Assembly (NCBI GenBank): GCA_964587525.1
Contig: CAZPLZ010000104.1
Coordinates: 1-12,187, forward strand
Reading direction: 5' to 3'
From: CAZPLZ01 sp964587525
Lineage (GTDB): Bacteria; Oederibacteriota; CAKKQC01
DNA length: 12,187 nt
Shown one piece after another: positions 1 through 9,133 of the stretch. The position numbers and the translations under genes are program-made. The notes under the pieces were generated by a model. That model was given only the letters and a program-made list of their open reading frames with translations, had not been told where the DNA came from and ran no database searches. Every line of letters begins with the position of its first letter. Positions within the stretch are counted from its first letter, which is position 1.

Positions 1-7
1 TGCCCAT
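1..7 (-). CDS. Possible start of a downstream gene, cut by window edge
   Basis: On the minus strand an ATG at position 7 is preceded by CGGAG with an 8-base spacer, a good ribosome binding site. Only two codons (Met-Gly) are inside the window, so nothing can be said about the product. It would be the next gene after the O-antigen ligase-like gene, in the same direction. This rests only on the start signal and may be chance. Confidence 0.2.
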
Positions 8-73
8 GACGCAGACTCCGGGCGAAATCTTTCTGAGCTATCCTATCTAATTTCACTCTCCCCCCTCACCCTA

Positions 74-100
74 CCCTCTCCCCCCTCCGGGGGGAGAGGG
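74..100. repeat. GC-rich hairpin repeat (REP-like), copy 1
   Basis: A perfect 12-base inverted repeat (CCCTCTCCCCCC and GGGGGGAGAGGG) is separated by the three bases TCC. It lies 25 bases downstream of the stop of the O-antigen ligase-like gene and is flanked by further C/T-rich sequence (56-73). No T-run follows on either strand, so it is not a standard intrinsic terminator. A closely similar hairpin lies at 5572-5602 with loop ACT, which argues for a dispersed palindromic repeat. The rest of positions 1-125 shows no gene apart from the possible start at position 7. Confidence 0.7.
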
Positions 101-125
101 GATCTTGAGGCCCTTCTTCATGGGT

Positions 126-2633
126 CTAAAGGGGTGGAGAGGTGGATTGGGTCCGGAGCTGTTCAAGCTGTGAAAGAGCCGCTTTGATCTCAGCGCTCTT
201 GGGATCCAGCACGGCCGCGCGGGTGAGGGCACGGCGGGCCTCGTCCAGATGCTTCCCTGCGGCCTGGGCGCGGCCCAGTGCCAGATAGAAGGAAGGTTCG
301 TTGACCGCCGCCCGCGCCGCCGCATCCAGATGGCGGATGCCGCTTTCCACATCCCCGAACGGGGTGACCGACAGCGTGCCCAGCTTGTAGGCCGCCAGGT
401 GATTTTTCGGGTTGCGCGCGAGAGCTGTGGCGTACAGCTCGCGGGCCCGGGCGTACTGCTTCTTCCCGAGCGCCTGCTCGGGGTCATTCAATTCCTTCAG
501 CATGATTCTCAGGCGTCCCTGCCGGGAGGGTTCGTGCCGCTCGTTCAGTGCAGTGGCTTGCGTGTACCACGTGAGCGCCTCATCGAATCTCCCCTCCTGC
601 TCGGCGAGGTGGCCGAGGCCGTACACCAGGTCCTCATTCATGAAGCCCAGCCGCAGCGCCTTCTTCAGCAGGCGTTCCGCTCTGGGCTTCATGGTGGGAT
701 CGGTGTTGGAGAGATTGAAGCACATGGCGCCGTAGTCGTACGCGTACTGCGCGTTAGAGAAGTCCAGGTCCAGCGCCCGCTCGTACTTGGCGGCGGCTTT
801 TTTTGTGTCAAGGGGGATTCTTTGCTGCTGCGGGTTGGGATTCGCCCGTTTGTATTCCAGCGTGCCAAGGATCAGGTGCCTGACGAAGATGAGGGTGACC
901 AGGAAGGTCCCTCCGCTGGCCACCAGCAGCGCTCGTTTCAGGCCCTCCGGCGCCCAGGACCCTTCGACTCGGCCGGCCAAAGCGCCGGCCTCGCTCAGGG
1001 CAGGTGAGGTTGCCCTTGGCACGGACGGGCCTTCGGGGACAGCCGGGATCATGTACGAGGCCAGCAGCCCGGCCATGATCCAAAAGGTGGCGGCGGAAGA
1101 CACGATGTGGAAAGGAAAGTTTGGCAACGCGTAAATCAGAATGACCAGCACCCCGCCCATCAGCCCGCAGACATTGGCTCGCTCCCGCGCCGGAATGGTC
1201 TCCAAGCGTTTGAGGTAGCGGAGCGCCCCGTACAGGATCGTGGCCATCAACCAGAGGAACAGGCCGGTCCCCAGGACGCCGGTTTCCGCCACCATCTGGA
1301 AAAGGTCGTTGTGCGTCCGGTTTTCCTGGGTGAAGCTGGAGCCCAGCGCCTCGAAGGGGAGGTCGTGTTGCAGGCGGACCTCCTGCTGGATGCGCGGATA
1401 CCAGGATTTATAGGCGTTGAGCCCGATGCCGATCAAGGGGGAGCGCTCCCACATCTCCGCCGCCATGCGGTACTTGAACAGGCGCTCTTCGATGGCGTGG
1501 CTCTTGCGCCCCGAGGCATGGAGCAGCCACGTCAGAAGGCAGAGCAGAACGGCGCCGGCGGCCAGGGTCGAAGCGGCCAGGCGGATGGCTTTGGGCTGGG
1601 TCAGCCGGCCACTGACAAACCCTAACAGTGCGATGAAGAGTGGAGCGAGCACGATCAGGCTGAAAAACGCACCCCAGACCGCGGTGAGGAAGAGCGTGAA
1701 GAGCAGGAGCGCTGTCATGATGGCCCCGGCTGTACGTCGCGCAGGATCCAGGACGGTCACGGCCACGGCGATGGGGATGAACTGGAGCAGGTAGGGTGCG
1801 AAAAAGTCCGGGTTGCCGTAAATGCTCAAGATCCGCGGGAGGACCAGGACCAGCCCGTCGCCCTCCATTTGCAGTTGGCCCTTGGTGACGGAGGCGAGAA
1901 AGGTCAGCACGTCGGCTGACCAGCCCCGGATGTAGATGTTGTACGGCTGGCGGGGGTCCCAGGGACGTAAGGGGTCGAGGTGGTAAAACTGCAGGACGGC
2001 CAGGGTGCAGGCGATCAGGGCCATGATCGCCAAGCCGCGCAAGACGGCCTGCCGCACGGTGCTGGATCCTAAGGACAGCGTAAACGCAGCGCCAAGGAGG
2101 CCGACGGTGGCCAGGCTGGCGATCACTTGTGAATCGGTCCAGAGCTTGAATTTTTCGATGCCGAATAACCCGTGGGAGTGGCCGAACCCCAGGATCACCC
2201 CGAGAATCAAAAGCACCCCCGGAATGGTGAAGCGCAGCGTCCGCGAGGACATGCCGACTGGTTGCGTTGCGGCGGAGGCCAGCGTCAGCAGGAGCAAAAG
2301 ATAGACCCCGATTTTCAGGAACTCCTTCAAGCTTTCGGCCACGTTGACGGTCACGAAGGAGGACAGGAAGACCGCAAGCGCCCAGCCGAGGCAGGGGAGC
2401 GCCAGGGTCACCGGCAGCTTCAATCGGGTGGTGGCCAGGAAGACCGTGAGCAAGGAGCCGGCCGCCAGGATCAGGCTGGCGCGGACAATGTCGTCGTTGT
2501 CCCGGGCCATGCGGAAGAACATGCCTCCCATGCCGGCCAGGAACAGAAAGGCGTTGAACAGCAGAAATCTATATTCGCTTAAGGAACGAGGCACGGCGGG
2601 GGAGACAGGAGCCTGTTGCCGGGGAGGTTTCAT
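126..2633 (-). CDS. O-antigen ligase/polymerase-like membrane protein with C-terminal TPRs
   Basis: This 835-residue protein combines a polytopic membrane domain with a TPR tail. About 13 hydrophobic segments lie between residues 22 and 530, with one more at about 567-588. The Wzy_C/WaaL-type region is at about 385-470: a G-I-G-L-N motif near 402-406 and the conserved His441-Asn442 pair in THNDLFQMVAETG. An earlier GNPDFFAPYL stretch (273-282) is also typical of the family. A Pro/Ala/Ser-rich linker (about 531-563) precedes the last helix, and TPR-like repeats fill about 612-826 (for example EALTWYTQATALNE and EARRALTRAAVLDP). Family members transfer or polymerise lipid-linked glycans on the outer face of the inner membrane; ligase, polymerase and protein O-oligosaccharyltransferase cannot be told apart here. 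WaaL-type ligases are usually near 400 residues, so the TPR part is a large addition. ATG start with AAGG just upstream; 52 bases after clpC. Confidence 0.85.
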   Translation of the reverse strand: MKPPRQQAPVSPAVPRSLSEYRFLLFNAFLFLAGMGGMFFRMARDNDDIVRASLILAAGSLLTVFLATTRLKLPVTLALPCLGWALAVFLSSFVTVNVAESLKEFLKIGVYLLLLLTLASAATQPVGMSSRTLRFTIPGVLLILGVILGFGHSHGLFGIEKFKLWTDSQVIASLATVGLLGAAFTLSLGSSTVRQAVLRGLAIMALIACTLAVLQFYHLDPLRPWDPRQPYNIYIRGWSADVLTFLASVTKGQLQMEGDGLVLVLPRILSIYGNPDFFAPYLLQFIPIAVAVTVLDPARRTAGAIMTALLLFTLFLTAVWGAFFSLIVLAPLFIALLGFVSGRLTQPKAIRLAASTLAAGAVLLCLLTWLLHASGRKSHAIEERLFKYRMAAEMWERSPLIGIGLNAYKSWYPRIQQEVRLQHDLPFEALGSSFTQENRTHNDLFQMVAETGVLGTGLFLWLMATILYGALRYLKRLETIPARERANVCGLMGGVLVILIYALPNFPFHIVSSAATFWIMAGLLASYMIPAVPEGPSVPRATSPALSEAGALAGRVEGSWAPEGLKRALLVASGGTFLVTLIFVRHLILGTLEYKRANPNPQQQRIPLDTKKAAAKYERALDLDFSNAQYAYDYGAMCFNLSNTDPTMKPRAERLLKKALRLGFMNEDLVYGLGHLAEQEGRFDEALTWYTQATALNERHEPSRQGRLRIMLKELNDPEQALGKKQYARARELYATALARNPKNHLAAYKLGTLSVTPFGDVESGIRHLDAAARAAVNEPSFYLALGRAQAAGKHLDEARRALTRAAVLDPKSAEIKAALSQLEQLRTQSTSPPL

Positions 2634-2685
2634 TCGACCTTATCTGCCCCCCCCTGCCGAGGCGGGTCTGCGAGCCTAAGCAGCC

Positions 2686-5130
<2,445 letters not shown>

Positions 5131-5152
5131 GGTACAAGCTCCTGTCAGTCAA

Positions 5153-5181
5153 AGCATAGCAGATCAAGGCTTTTTTTTCCA
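5153..5181 (-). promoter_or_regulatory. Putative sigma-70-like promoter of clpC
   Basis: In the 54-base gap before clpC the minus strand carries TGGAAA (5181-5176), a 17-base spacer and TATGCT (5158-5153), four of six matches each to the -35 and -10 consensus. TG one base before the -10 box gives an extended -10. The 8-base A-tract lies in and just after the -35 box. Transcription would start about 15-20 bases before the ATG, just ahead of the AGGAG ribosome site. This is a pattern match only; read-through from the upstream operon is also possible. Confidence 0.35.
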
Positions 5182-5184
5182 GAT

Positions 5185-5556
5185 TCAGCGGGTGGTTACG
5201 GCACCACTGCTGGCGACGAACAAAACACCGAGGATAATCACCCCTAACCCCGCCCAGCGCATGCGGGAGACTCGCTCTTTGAGCAGCCACTGCGAGGCGA
5301 GCACGCCGCCGGCATACGCGAGCGCGGCGAACGGGTAGGCGAACGAGAGGTCCGCCATGGTCAGGGCTCGGACCCACAGCACGGTGCCAGCGGCATAGAG
5401 CATTGCGCCGGCCCAGATCAGCGGCTGCAGGATGGCCCGCCAAGCGGTGGCGAGAGCAAGCAGGGCGTTGCCCGTTTTCCCGACGCCCAGCTTCAAGCAC
5501 ACTTGAGCGGTGATGGAGATCAGATCACACAGGATCAACAGCAGAATAAGATTCAT
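5185..5556 (-). CDS. Four-helix DMT/EamA half-transporter, ArnE/ArnF- or SMR-like
   Basis: This 123-residue, very hydrophobic protein has four predicted membrane helices (about 2-20, 35-60, 68-90, 97-116). It carries the half-EamA signature: ITAQVCLKLGV in helix 1, W-x-R-A-L-x(3)-DLSFAYP around 61-75 and LLKERVSRMRWAGLGVIILGV near 91-111. Small members of the DMT superfamily work as dimers; ArnE/ArnF flip undecaprenyl-phosphate-aminoarabinose across the inner membrane. The start chosen is the ATG at 5556, which overlaps the stop of the upstream glycosyltransferase gene as ATGA, so translation is probably coupled; longer in-frame reading would run inside that gene. It aligns gap-free over 60 residues (60-119) with residues 304-363 of that neighbour. 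I infer it is the second half of a heterodimeric flippase. It could also be a homodimeric exporter. Confidence 0.85.
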   Translation of the reverse strand: MNLILLLILCDLISITAQVCLKLGVGKTGNALLALATAWRAILQPLIWAGAMLYAAGTVLWVRALTMADLSFAYPFAALAYAGGVLASQWLLKERVSRMRWAGLGVIILGVLFVASSGAVTTR

Positions 5557-6695
5557 GGCCTCGGCATTGAACTCTCTCTCCCCCCACTGGGGGAAGAGGG
5601 GGTTGACGTTCCACTGGCGGCAATCGCCAGCACCCCCACCACGACGAGGGAGATCCCAGCGATGCGGTTGAAGGCGATCTGTTCGCCGAAGACAAGCCAA
5701 GCGTACAGCGTGGTAAACACGAAATTCAGGCTGAGCATTGGGAAGGCGAACGAGAGTTCAACCCGCGCCAGGGCCATGATCCACGTGACGGCGCTGGCCA
5801 TGAAGAAGACCAGACCAAACCAGACGGATTGGCTCTTCACCATCGCGTGCAGGAACTCGAAACCAAACGGCAGGTCTTGGAGAGTCAGCGCCCCCTGTTT
5901 GTAAAAGATCTGCCCCAGCACGGCGCCGGCGCACGAAGCGAGGATCAGCGGCATCGCGCGAACCGGGTGGTAGGCGATGGTGGCCTTGAACCGGCGCTTC
6001 AACGACATGAGTGCGCCAAACATTTGGGGGGCATGCCGGAGGAGCCGGATCGTCGTCTGTGCCTTGTTGCTCCACACGATCGGAAATTCTTTCACCGTGA
6101 GCGTGAACCGCTTCGCCAGCAGGAGCAGCTCCACATCAAAGGCGAAGCCGTTCACCCGGCTTGAGCGCGCCAGGAGTCTGGCTGCGCGCGCCGTGAAGGC
6201 TTTGAACCCGCACTGGGTGTCGGCGTACGGGAGTCCGAGCAGAATCTTCGCTGCCAAGTTGAAGGCCCGGCCAGCCAGCCGGCGGGGGAGCGGCTGCGGA
6301 GATGGGAGATGGGAGCCAGGCAGGTTGCGGGATCCGATGGCGACGTCGTAACCGCGCTGAAGCCACCGGACAGCTTTTGGAATCTGGCCGGGAGCGGTCG
6401 AGAGGTCGCAGTCCGTGAAGACAATCAACTGACCGCGCGCCGCGTGAAGTCCCTCGCGTACGGCGGCACCCTTCCCGCGGTGGCGGGGCAGGCGGATGAC
6501 ACGCAGACCGCTGATACGTTTGCGCAATTGGCGCAACAGCTTCAGGGTGGCGTCCCGTGAGCCGTCATCCACCACGAGCAATTCCCACGTGACCCGGCTC
6601 ACGCGCAGAAACTCCGCCAGCCGAGGGATCGAGGATTCCAGATTGGCCTGCTCGTTATAAACCGGAACGATGACCGAGAGCCGGGGAAAAGTCAT
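5553..6695 (-). CDS. Family 2 glycosyltransferase fused to a C-terminal DMT/EamA half-transporter
   Basis: The 380-residue protein has two parts. Residues 1-235 are a GT-A fold family 2 transferase of the DPM1/ArnC/GtrB type: VIVPVYNE (8-15), DDGS (43-46), HRGKGAAVREG (72-82), the metal-binding TDCD (94-97), GSRN (121-124) and TQCGFKAF (160-167). Such enzymes usually place a sugar on polyprenyl phosphate at the cytoplasmic face. Instead of the pair of helices found in GtrB or ArnC, residues about 246-361 form four hydrophobic segments with the half-EamA signature (WIMALARVELSFAFP, then FGEQIAFNRIAGISLVVVG). The protein therefore looks like a synthase tied to half of a flippase. Start ATG at 6695 overlaps the rmlD stop (ATGA), and the stop overlaps the next start in the same way. 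The last 17 residues (STPSSPSGGRESSMPRP) are low-complexity and come from a hairpin repeat. The donor sugar is unknown. Confidence 0.9.
   Translation of the reverse strand: MTFPRLSVIVPVYNEQANLESSIPRLAEFLRVSRVTWELLVVDDGSRDATLKLLRQLRKRISGLRVIRLPRHRGKGAAVREGLHAARGQLIVFTDCDLSTAPGQIPKAVRWLQRGYDVAIGSRNLPGSHLPSPQPLPRRLAGRAFNLAAKILLGLPYADTQCGFKAFTARAARLLARSSRVNGFAFDVELLLLAKRFTLTVKEFPIVWSNKAQTTIRLLRHAPQMFGALMSLKRRFKATIAYHPVRAMPLILASCAGAVLGQIFYKQGALTLQDLPFGFEFLHAMVKSQSVWFGLVFFMASAVTWIMALARVELSFAFPMLSLNFVFTTLYAWLVFGEQIAFNRIAGISLVVVGVLAIAASGTSTPSSPSGGRESSMPRP
5572..5602. repeat. GC-rich hairpin repeat, copy 2, inside a coding sequence
   Basis: C/T-rich and G/A-rich arms pair around the loop ACT (5586-5588), with a core of CCCCC/GGGGG and one C-A mismatch, then CTCT/AGAG. 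The design matches copy 1 at 74-100. This copy lies within the last codons of the glycosyltransferase fusion gene (codons 364-380 run 5606 to 5556), where it encodes a Ser/Pro/Gly-rich tail, and just ahead of the start of the free half-transporter gene. Confidence 0.6.
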
Positions 6696-7588
6696 TGTCT
6701 CGGCGGGGATTGAAGAGCCGCCATAGTGCCCAGATACTCGTTGAGGGCGTCGTTCCAGTGCGGGAGGCTGATGCCCGTTTTTTCGGTGAAGGCGCGTGAG
6801 TCCAGCACGCTGTAGGCCGGACGGCGCGCCACCGGGATCGCGGAGGGCTTGTGCTTCACCGTGGCAGACTCGATGGGGTGCACCGGAACCTTGTTGAACC
6901 CGGCCCTCTCCAGCGCGGCCTTGGCCAGTTCAAACCGGGAGCACGATCCTGAATTCGCAACGTGATAGAGGCCATGCGCACCACATTCCACGAGGGCGAG
7001 GATGCCTCGGGCGAGGTCGAGGGTGTACGTGGGTGAACCGGTCTGATCGCACACCACGTCGAGTTGCCGCTCAAGCCGCGCTCGTTCAAGCACTTTGGTG
7101 ATGAAATTCTGCCCCCCAGGACCAAATGTCCAGGAGGTCCTGATGATGAGGTGTTTGGACGCGACCTTGGCGACATGGCGCTCGCCTCCCAGTTTGGTGG
7201 CGCCGTAGACGGAGGCCGGGTTGGGGGAGTCCGATTCCCGGTAAGGCCGGGTCGTTTCTCCATCGAAGACGAAATCGGTACTGATGTGGCAAAGCAGGAT
7301 GTTGGCGTCCTGACAGGCGAGTGCCACATTCCTGGCCCCCTCATCGTTCACGACGGAGGCTAGCATGGGGTCGCGCTCACACCCGTCCACATCGGTGTAG
7401 GCGGCGCAGTTGAAGACGACCTGGGCTTCGTATTTGCGGATCGCGTTGTCCACGTTCTTCCGGTCGGTGATATCGGCTTCAGCGTGGGAAAGCGAAACGA
7501 ACTGTCGAACTGAGAAATCCTTGATGACGTGGCTGATGGCTTGTCCGAGCATGCCCGAAGCGCCCAGGACCAGGATCGAACGGAACAA
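6692..7588 (-). CDS. rmlD: dTDP-4-dehydrorhamnose reductase
   Basis: This is the last enzyme of dTDP-L-rhamnose synthesis: it reduces dTDP-6-deoxy-L-lyxo-4-hexulose with NAD(P)H in the cytosol. The 298-residue length is normal. It is an extended short-chain dehydrogenase with GASGMLG (9-15) for nucleotide binding, NCAAYTDVDGCE (60-71) and STDFVFDG (103-110), and the catalytic Tyr128-x3-Lys132 in YGATK. RTSWTFGPGG and QTGSPTYTLDLA further mark RmlD. The start is TTG at 7588: an in-frame TAG lies just upstream at 7594, and GAAGGG six bases ahead of the TTG is a good ribosome site that overlaps the rmlB stop. The end overlaps the glycosyltransferase start by four bases. Confidence 0.95.
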   Translation of the reverse strand: MFRSILVLGASGMLGQAISHVIKDFSVRQFVSLSHAEADITDRKNVDNAIRKYEAQVVFNCAAYTDVDGCERDPMLASVVNDEGARNVALACQDANILLCHISTDFVFDGETTRPYRESDSPNPASVYGATKLGGERHVAKVASKHLIIRTSWTFGPGGQNFITKVLERARLERQLDVVCDQTGSPTYTLDLARGILALVECGAHGLYHVANSGSCSRFELAKAALERAGFNKVPVHPIESATVKHKPSAIPVARRPAYSVLDSRAFTEKTGISLPHWNDALNEYLGTMAALQSPPRQ

Positions 7589-7598
7589 CCTCTACCCT

Positions 7599-8615
7599 TC
7601 AGGCCTTGGTGGGGTGGAGTCGGTGAGCATACTGGGCGCGGAAGTACGCGCTGGAACGCTTGCGCAATGGGCGCCACCAGGAAGCGTGGTCGCGATACCA
7701 GTCCACCGTGTGATTCAGACCGTTCTCGAACGCCACGCGGGGACGCCAACCCATCGTGCGCAACTTGTCGTCCCGGACGGCATACCGGTGGTCATGTGCC
7801 GGACGGTCAGCCACAAACCGGATGAGTGACCCTGGTTTGCCGAGGCGGCGCAGGATACACCGTACCACGGCGATGTTCCGGCGCCACACCCCGCTGCCGA
7901 TGTTGTAGATCTGGCCGGTCTTCCCCCGGCGGGTGAGCAGGAGCAGCGCCCGGCAGGCGTCTGAGATGTAGAGCCACTCCCGCTGCTGCTGGCCGTCACC
8001 GTAGACTGGCAGCGGCAGATCTTGAAGGGCGTTGGTGGCAAAGAGTGGAATGGCTTTTTCCGGAAACTGCCGGGGTCCATAGATATTGCACGCGCGGGGA
8101 ACGATCACGGGCAGGCTGAAGCTTTTGGCGTACGACAAGGCCAGCAGGTCCCCTCCGGCCTTGGCGGCGGAATAGGGACTGCTCGGGTTGAGGGGCGCGC
8201 CTTCGCCGGCGGAGCCGGAGAGCACGGGACCATACACTTCATCGGTTGACATCAACACCAAGCGCTTCACCCTGCCCAGGGTGCGGGCCGCCTCCACCAG
8301 GGTGAAGGTCCCCATGACACCAGTTTTCAAAAAACGTCCCGCCTCGAGCAGGGAGCGGTCCACATGTGTTTCCGCAGCGAAGTTCACGAGCAGGTCGGTC
8401 TCCTTGAGCAGTGTGCGTATGAGCTTGGTGTTGGTGATGTCCCCTTTAATGAATCTAAACCTGGGCCGCCGGCGCAGGCCGTCCAGGTTGGCCTGCACCC
8501 CCGCAAAGGTGAGGTTGTCCAGCACCGTGACGCGGGCTTGGGGATAGGTTCTGCATGCGGCTTCCGTGAAATGGCTGCCGATGAACCCCGCCCCCCCGCA
8601 GATCAAGATTCGCAC
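7599..8615 (-). CDS. rmlB: dTDP-glucose 4,6-dehydratase
   Basis: The enzyme converts dTDP-glucose to dTDP-4-keto-6-deoxyglucose with bound NAD+, step two of the rhamnose pathway. The 338-residue protein has GGAGFIGS (7-14), AAETHVDRS (80-88), the catalytic Thr124-Asp125-Glu126 in STDEVYG, Tyr148-x3-Lys152, the substrate-binding CNIYGPRQFPEKAIPLF run (176-192), GDGQQQREWLY and DRPAHDHRYA. The TDE triad separates it from UDP-sugar epimerases. The C-terminal 25 or so residues are basic and aromatic and less conserved. GTG start at 8615, with GGAGA about 8 bases upstream. Ten bases separate it from rmlD. Assignment as dTDP- rather than another NDP-glucose dehydratase rests partly on the neighbours. 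Confidence 0.95.
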   Translation of the reverse strand: MRILICGGAGFIGSHFTEAACRTYPQARVTVLDNLTFAGVQANLDGLRRRPRFRFIKGDITNTKLIRTLLKETDLLVNFAAETHVDRSLLEAGRFLKTGVMGTFTLVEAARTLGRVKRLVLMSTDEVYGPVLSGSAGEGAPLNPSSPYSAAKAGGDLLALSYAKSFSLPVIVPRACNIYGPRQFPEKAIPLFATNALQDLPLPVYGDGQQQREWLYISDACRALLLLTRRGKTGQIYNIGSGVWRRNIAVVRCILRRLGKPGSLIRFVADRPAHDHRYAVRDDKLRTMGWRPRVAFENGLNHTVDWYRDHASWWRPLRKRSSAYFRAQYAHRLHPTKA

Positions 8616-8650
8616 GTGACAATTCTCCGTTCGGCCCCGGTCACCCGCGC

Positions 8651-8673
8651 CACTTTTTCCGCATCCTGCTAGC
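8651..8673 (-). repeat. 23-base dispersed repeat at gene junction, copy B
   Basis: On the minus strand this reads GCTAGCAGGATGC followed by GGAAAAAGTG. It matches the copy at 11163-11185 in 21 of 23 positions. The TAG inside GCTAGC is the stop codon of the rmlC-like gene. The rmlB start lies 35 bases beyond the repeat. Confidence 0.6.
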
Positions 8674-9130
8674 CATCCTTTCGTGACCAGTCATACGGGA
8701 CCTTTTTGGTGTGCGCAGGCAGGCGGTGTTCGTCGGGATGTTGGTAGTCGTACATCTCGGTGGGGAGATTGATGAGGTACGCGGGCTCGCCTCCGATCGC
8801 TTTGAAGCCGTGCATCACCAGCGGCGGGATCACGATGAGGAGCGGGTTGAGGTCGCCGGCGAAGAACTCGTTGATCTGCCGGAAGGTCGGCGAGGAGCGC
8901 CGGCTGTCGTACAGGACGATCTTGGCCATGCCTTTGACCACGCAGAAGTGGTCGGTCTGCTTTTTGTGATAGTGCCAGGCCTTCACGACGCCGGGGTGGG
9001 CCACCGTCAGGTAGGCCTGGCCGAATTTTTGAAAGAGCGGATCATCGGCGCGGAGGATCTCCATGAGGTGCCCGCGCTCGTCCGGGATCACTGTAAGCGG
9101 TTTGGCCTGCGCTCCCTGGATCAGTTTCAT
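8669..9130 (-). CDS. RmlC-family cupin, probable dTDP-4-dehydrorhamnose 3,5-epimerase role
   Basis: A 153-residue single-domain cupin of the RmlC/RfbC family, which epimerises C3 and C5 of dTDP-4-keto-6-deoxyglucose. Family marks visible: DERGHLMEI (17-25), His53 in AWHYH (the expected catalytic base of the LHYQ motif), IPPLVMHGF (101-109) and the aromatic NLPTEMYDYQHPDE (121-134). It is about 30 residues shorter than standard RmlC (near 180). The stretch after His53 has three residues fewer than usual, the position of the conserved active-site Lys seems to be Asp60, and the C-terminal WxDP motif with the catalytic Asp is not apparent. Position between rmlA and rmlB makes a role in rhamnose synthesis likely, but a different cupin isomerase remains possible. 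ATG start three bases after the rmlA stop; ribosome site weak, so coupling is likely. Confidence 0.75.
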   Translation of the reverse strand: MKLIQGAQAKPLTVIPDERGHLMEILRADDPLFQKFGQAYLTVAHPGVVKAWHYHKKQTDHFCVVKGMAKIVLYDSRRSSPTFRQINEFFAGDLNPLLIVIPPLVMHGFKAIGGEPAYLINLPTEMYDYQHPDEHRLPAHTKKVPYDWSRKDG

Positions 9131-9133
9131 ATT

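Noticed and set aside
74..100. Hairpin read as a rho-independent terminator for the O-antigen ligase-like gene
   Set aside because: No T-run follows the stem on the minus strand, and a second similar hairpin lies within a coding sequence, which fits a repeat better.
249..2679. Several plus-strand frames of 100-250 codons opposite the O-antigen ligase-like gene
   Set aside because: They have low-complexity, Arg/Gln/Gly-rich translations, no ribosome sites and no recognisable motifs, and overlap a clear membrane-protein gene.
2634..2685. Terminator or repeat between clpC and the O-antigen ligase-like gene
   Set aside because: A short CCTGCC/GGCGGG pairing with a two-base loop beside a C-run is too weak for a terminator, and it does not match the other hairpins.
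5139..5170. CtsR- or CIRCE-type operator before clpC
   Set aside because: One AGTCAAA-like half site is visible on the plus strand, but there is no second heptad at the 3-base spacing, and no CIRCE inverted repeat is present.
5185..5700. A longer version of the free half-transporter starting at 5700
   Set aside because: The extra 48 residues lie within the glycosyltransferase fusion gene in another frame and are Arg/Gly-rich and not membrane-like; the ATG at 5556 begins helix 1 and forms the ATGA overlap.
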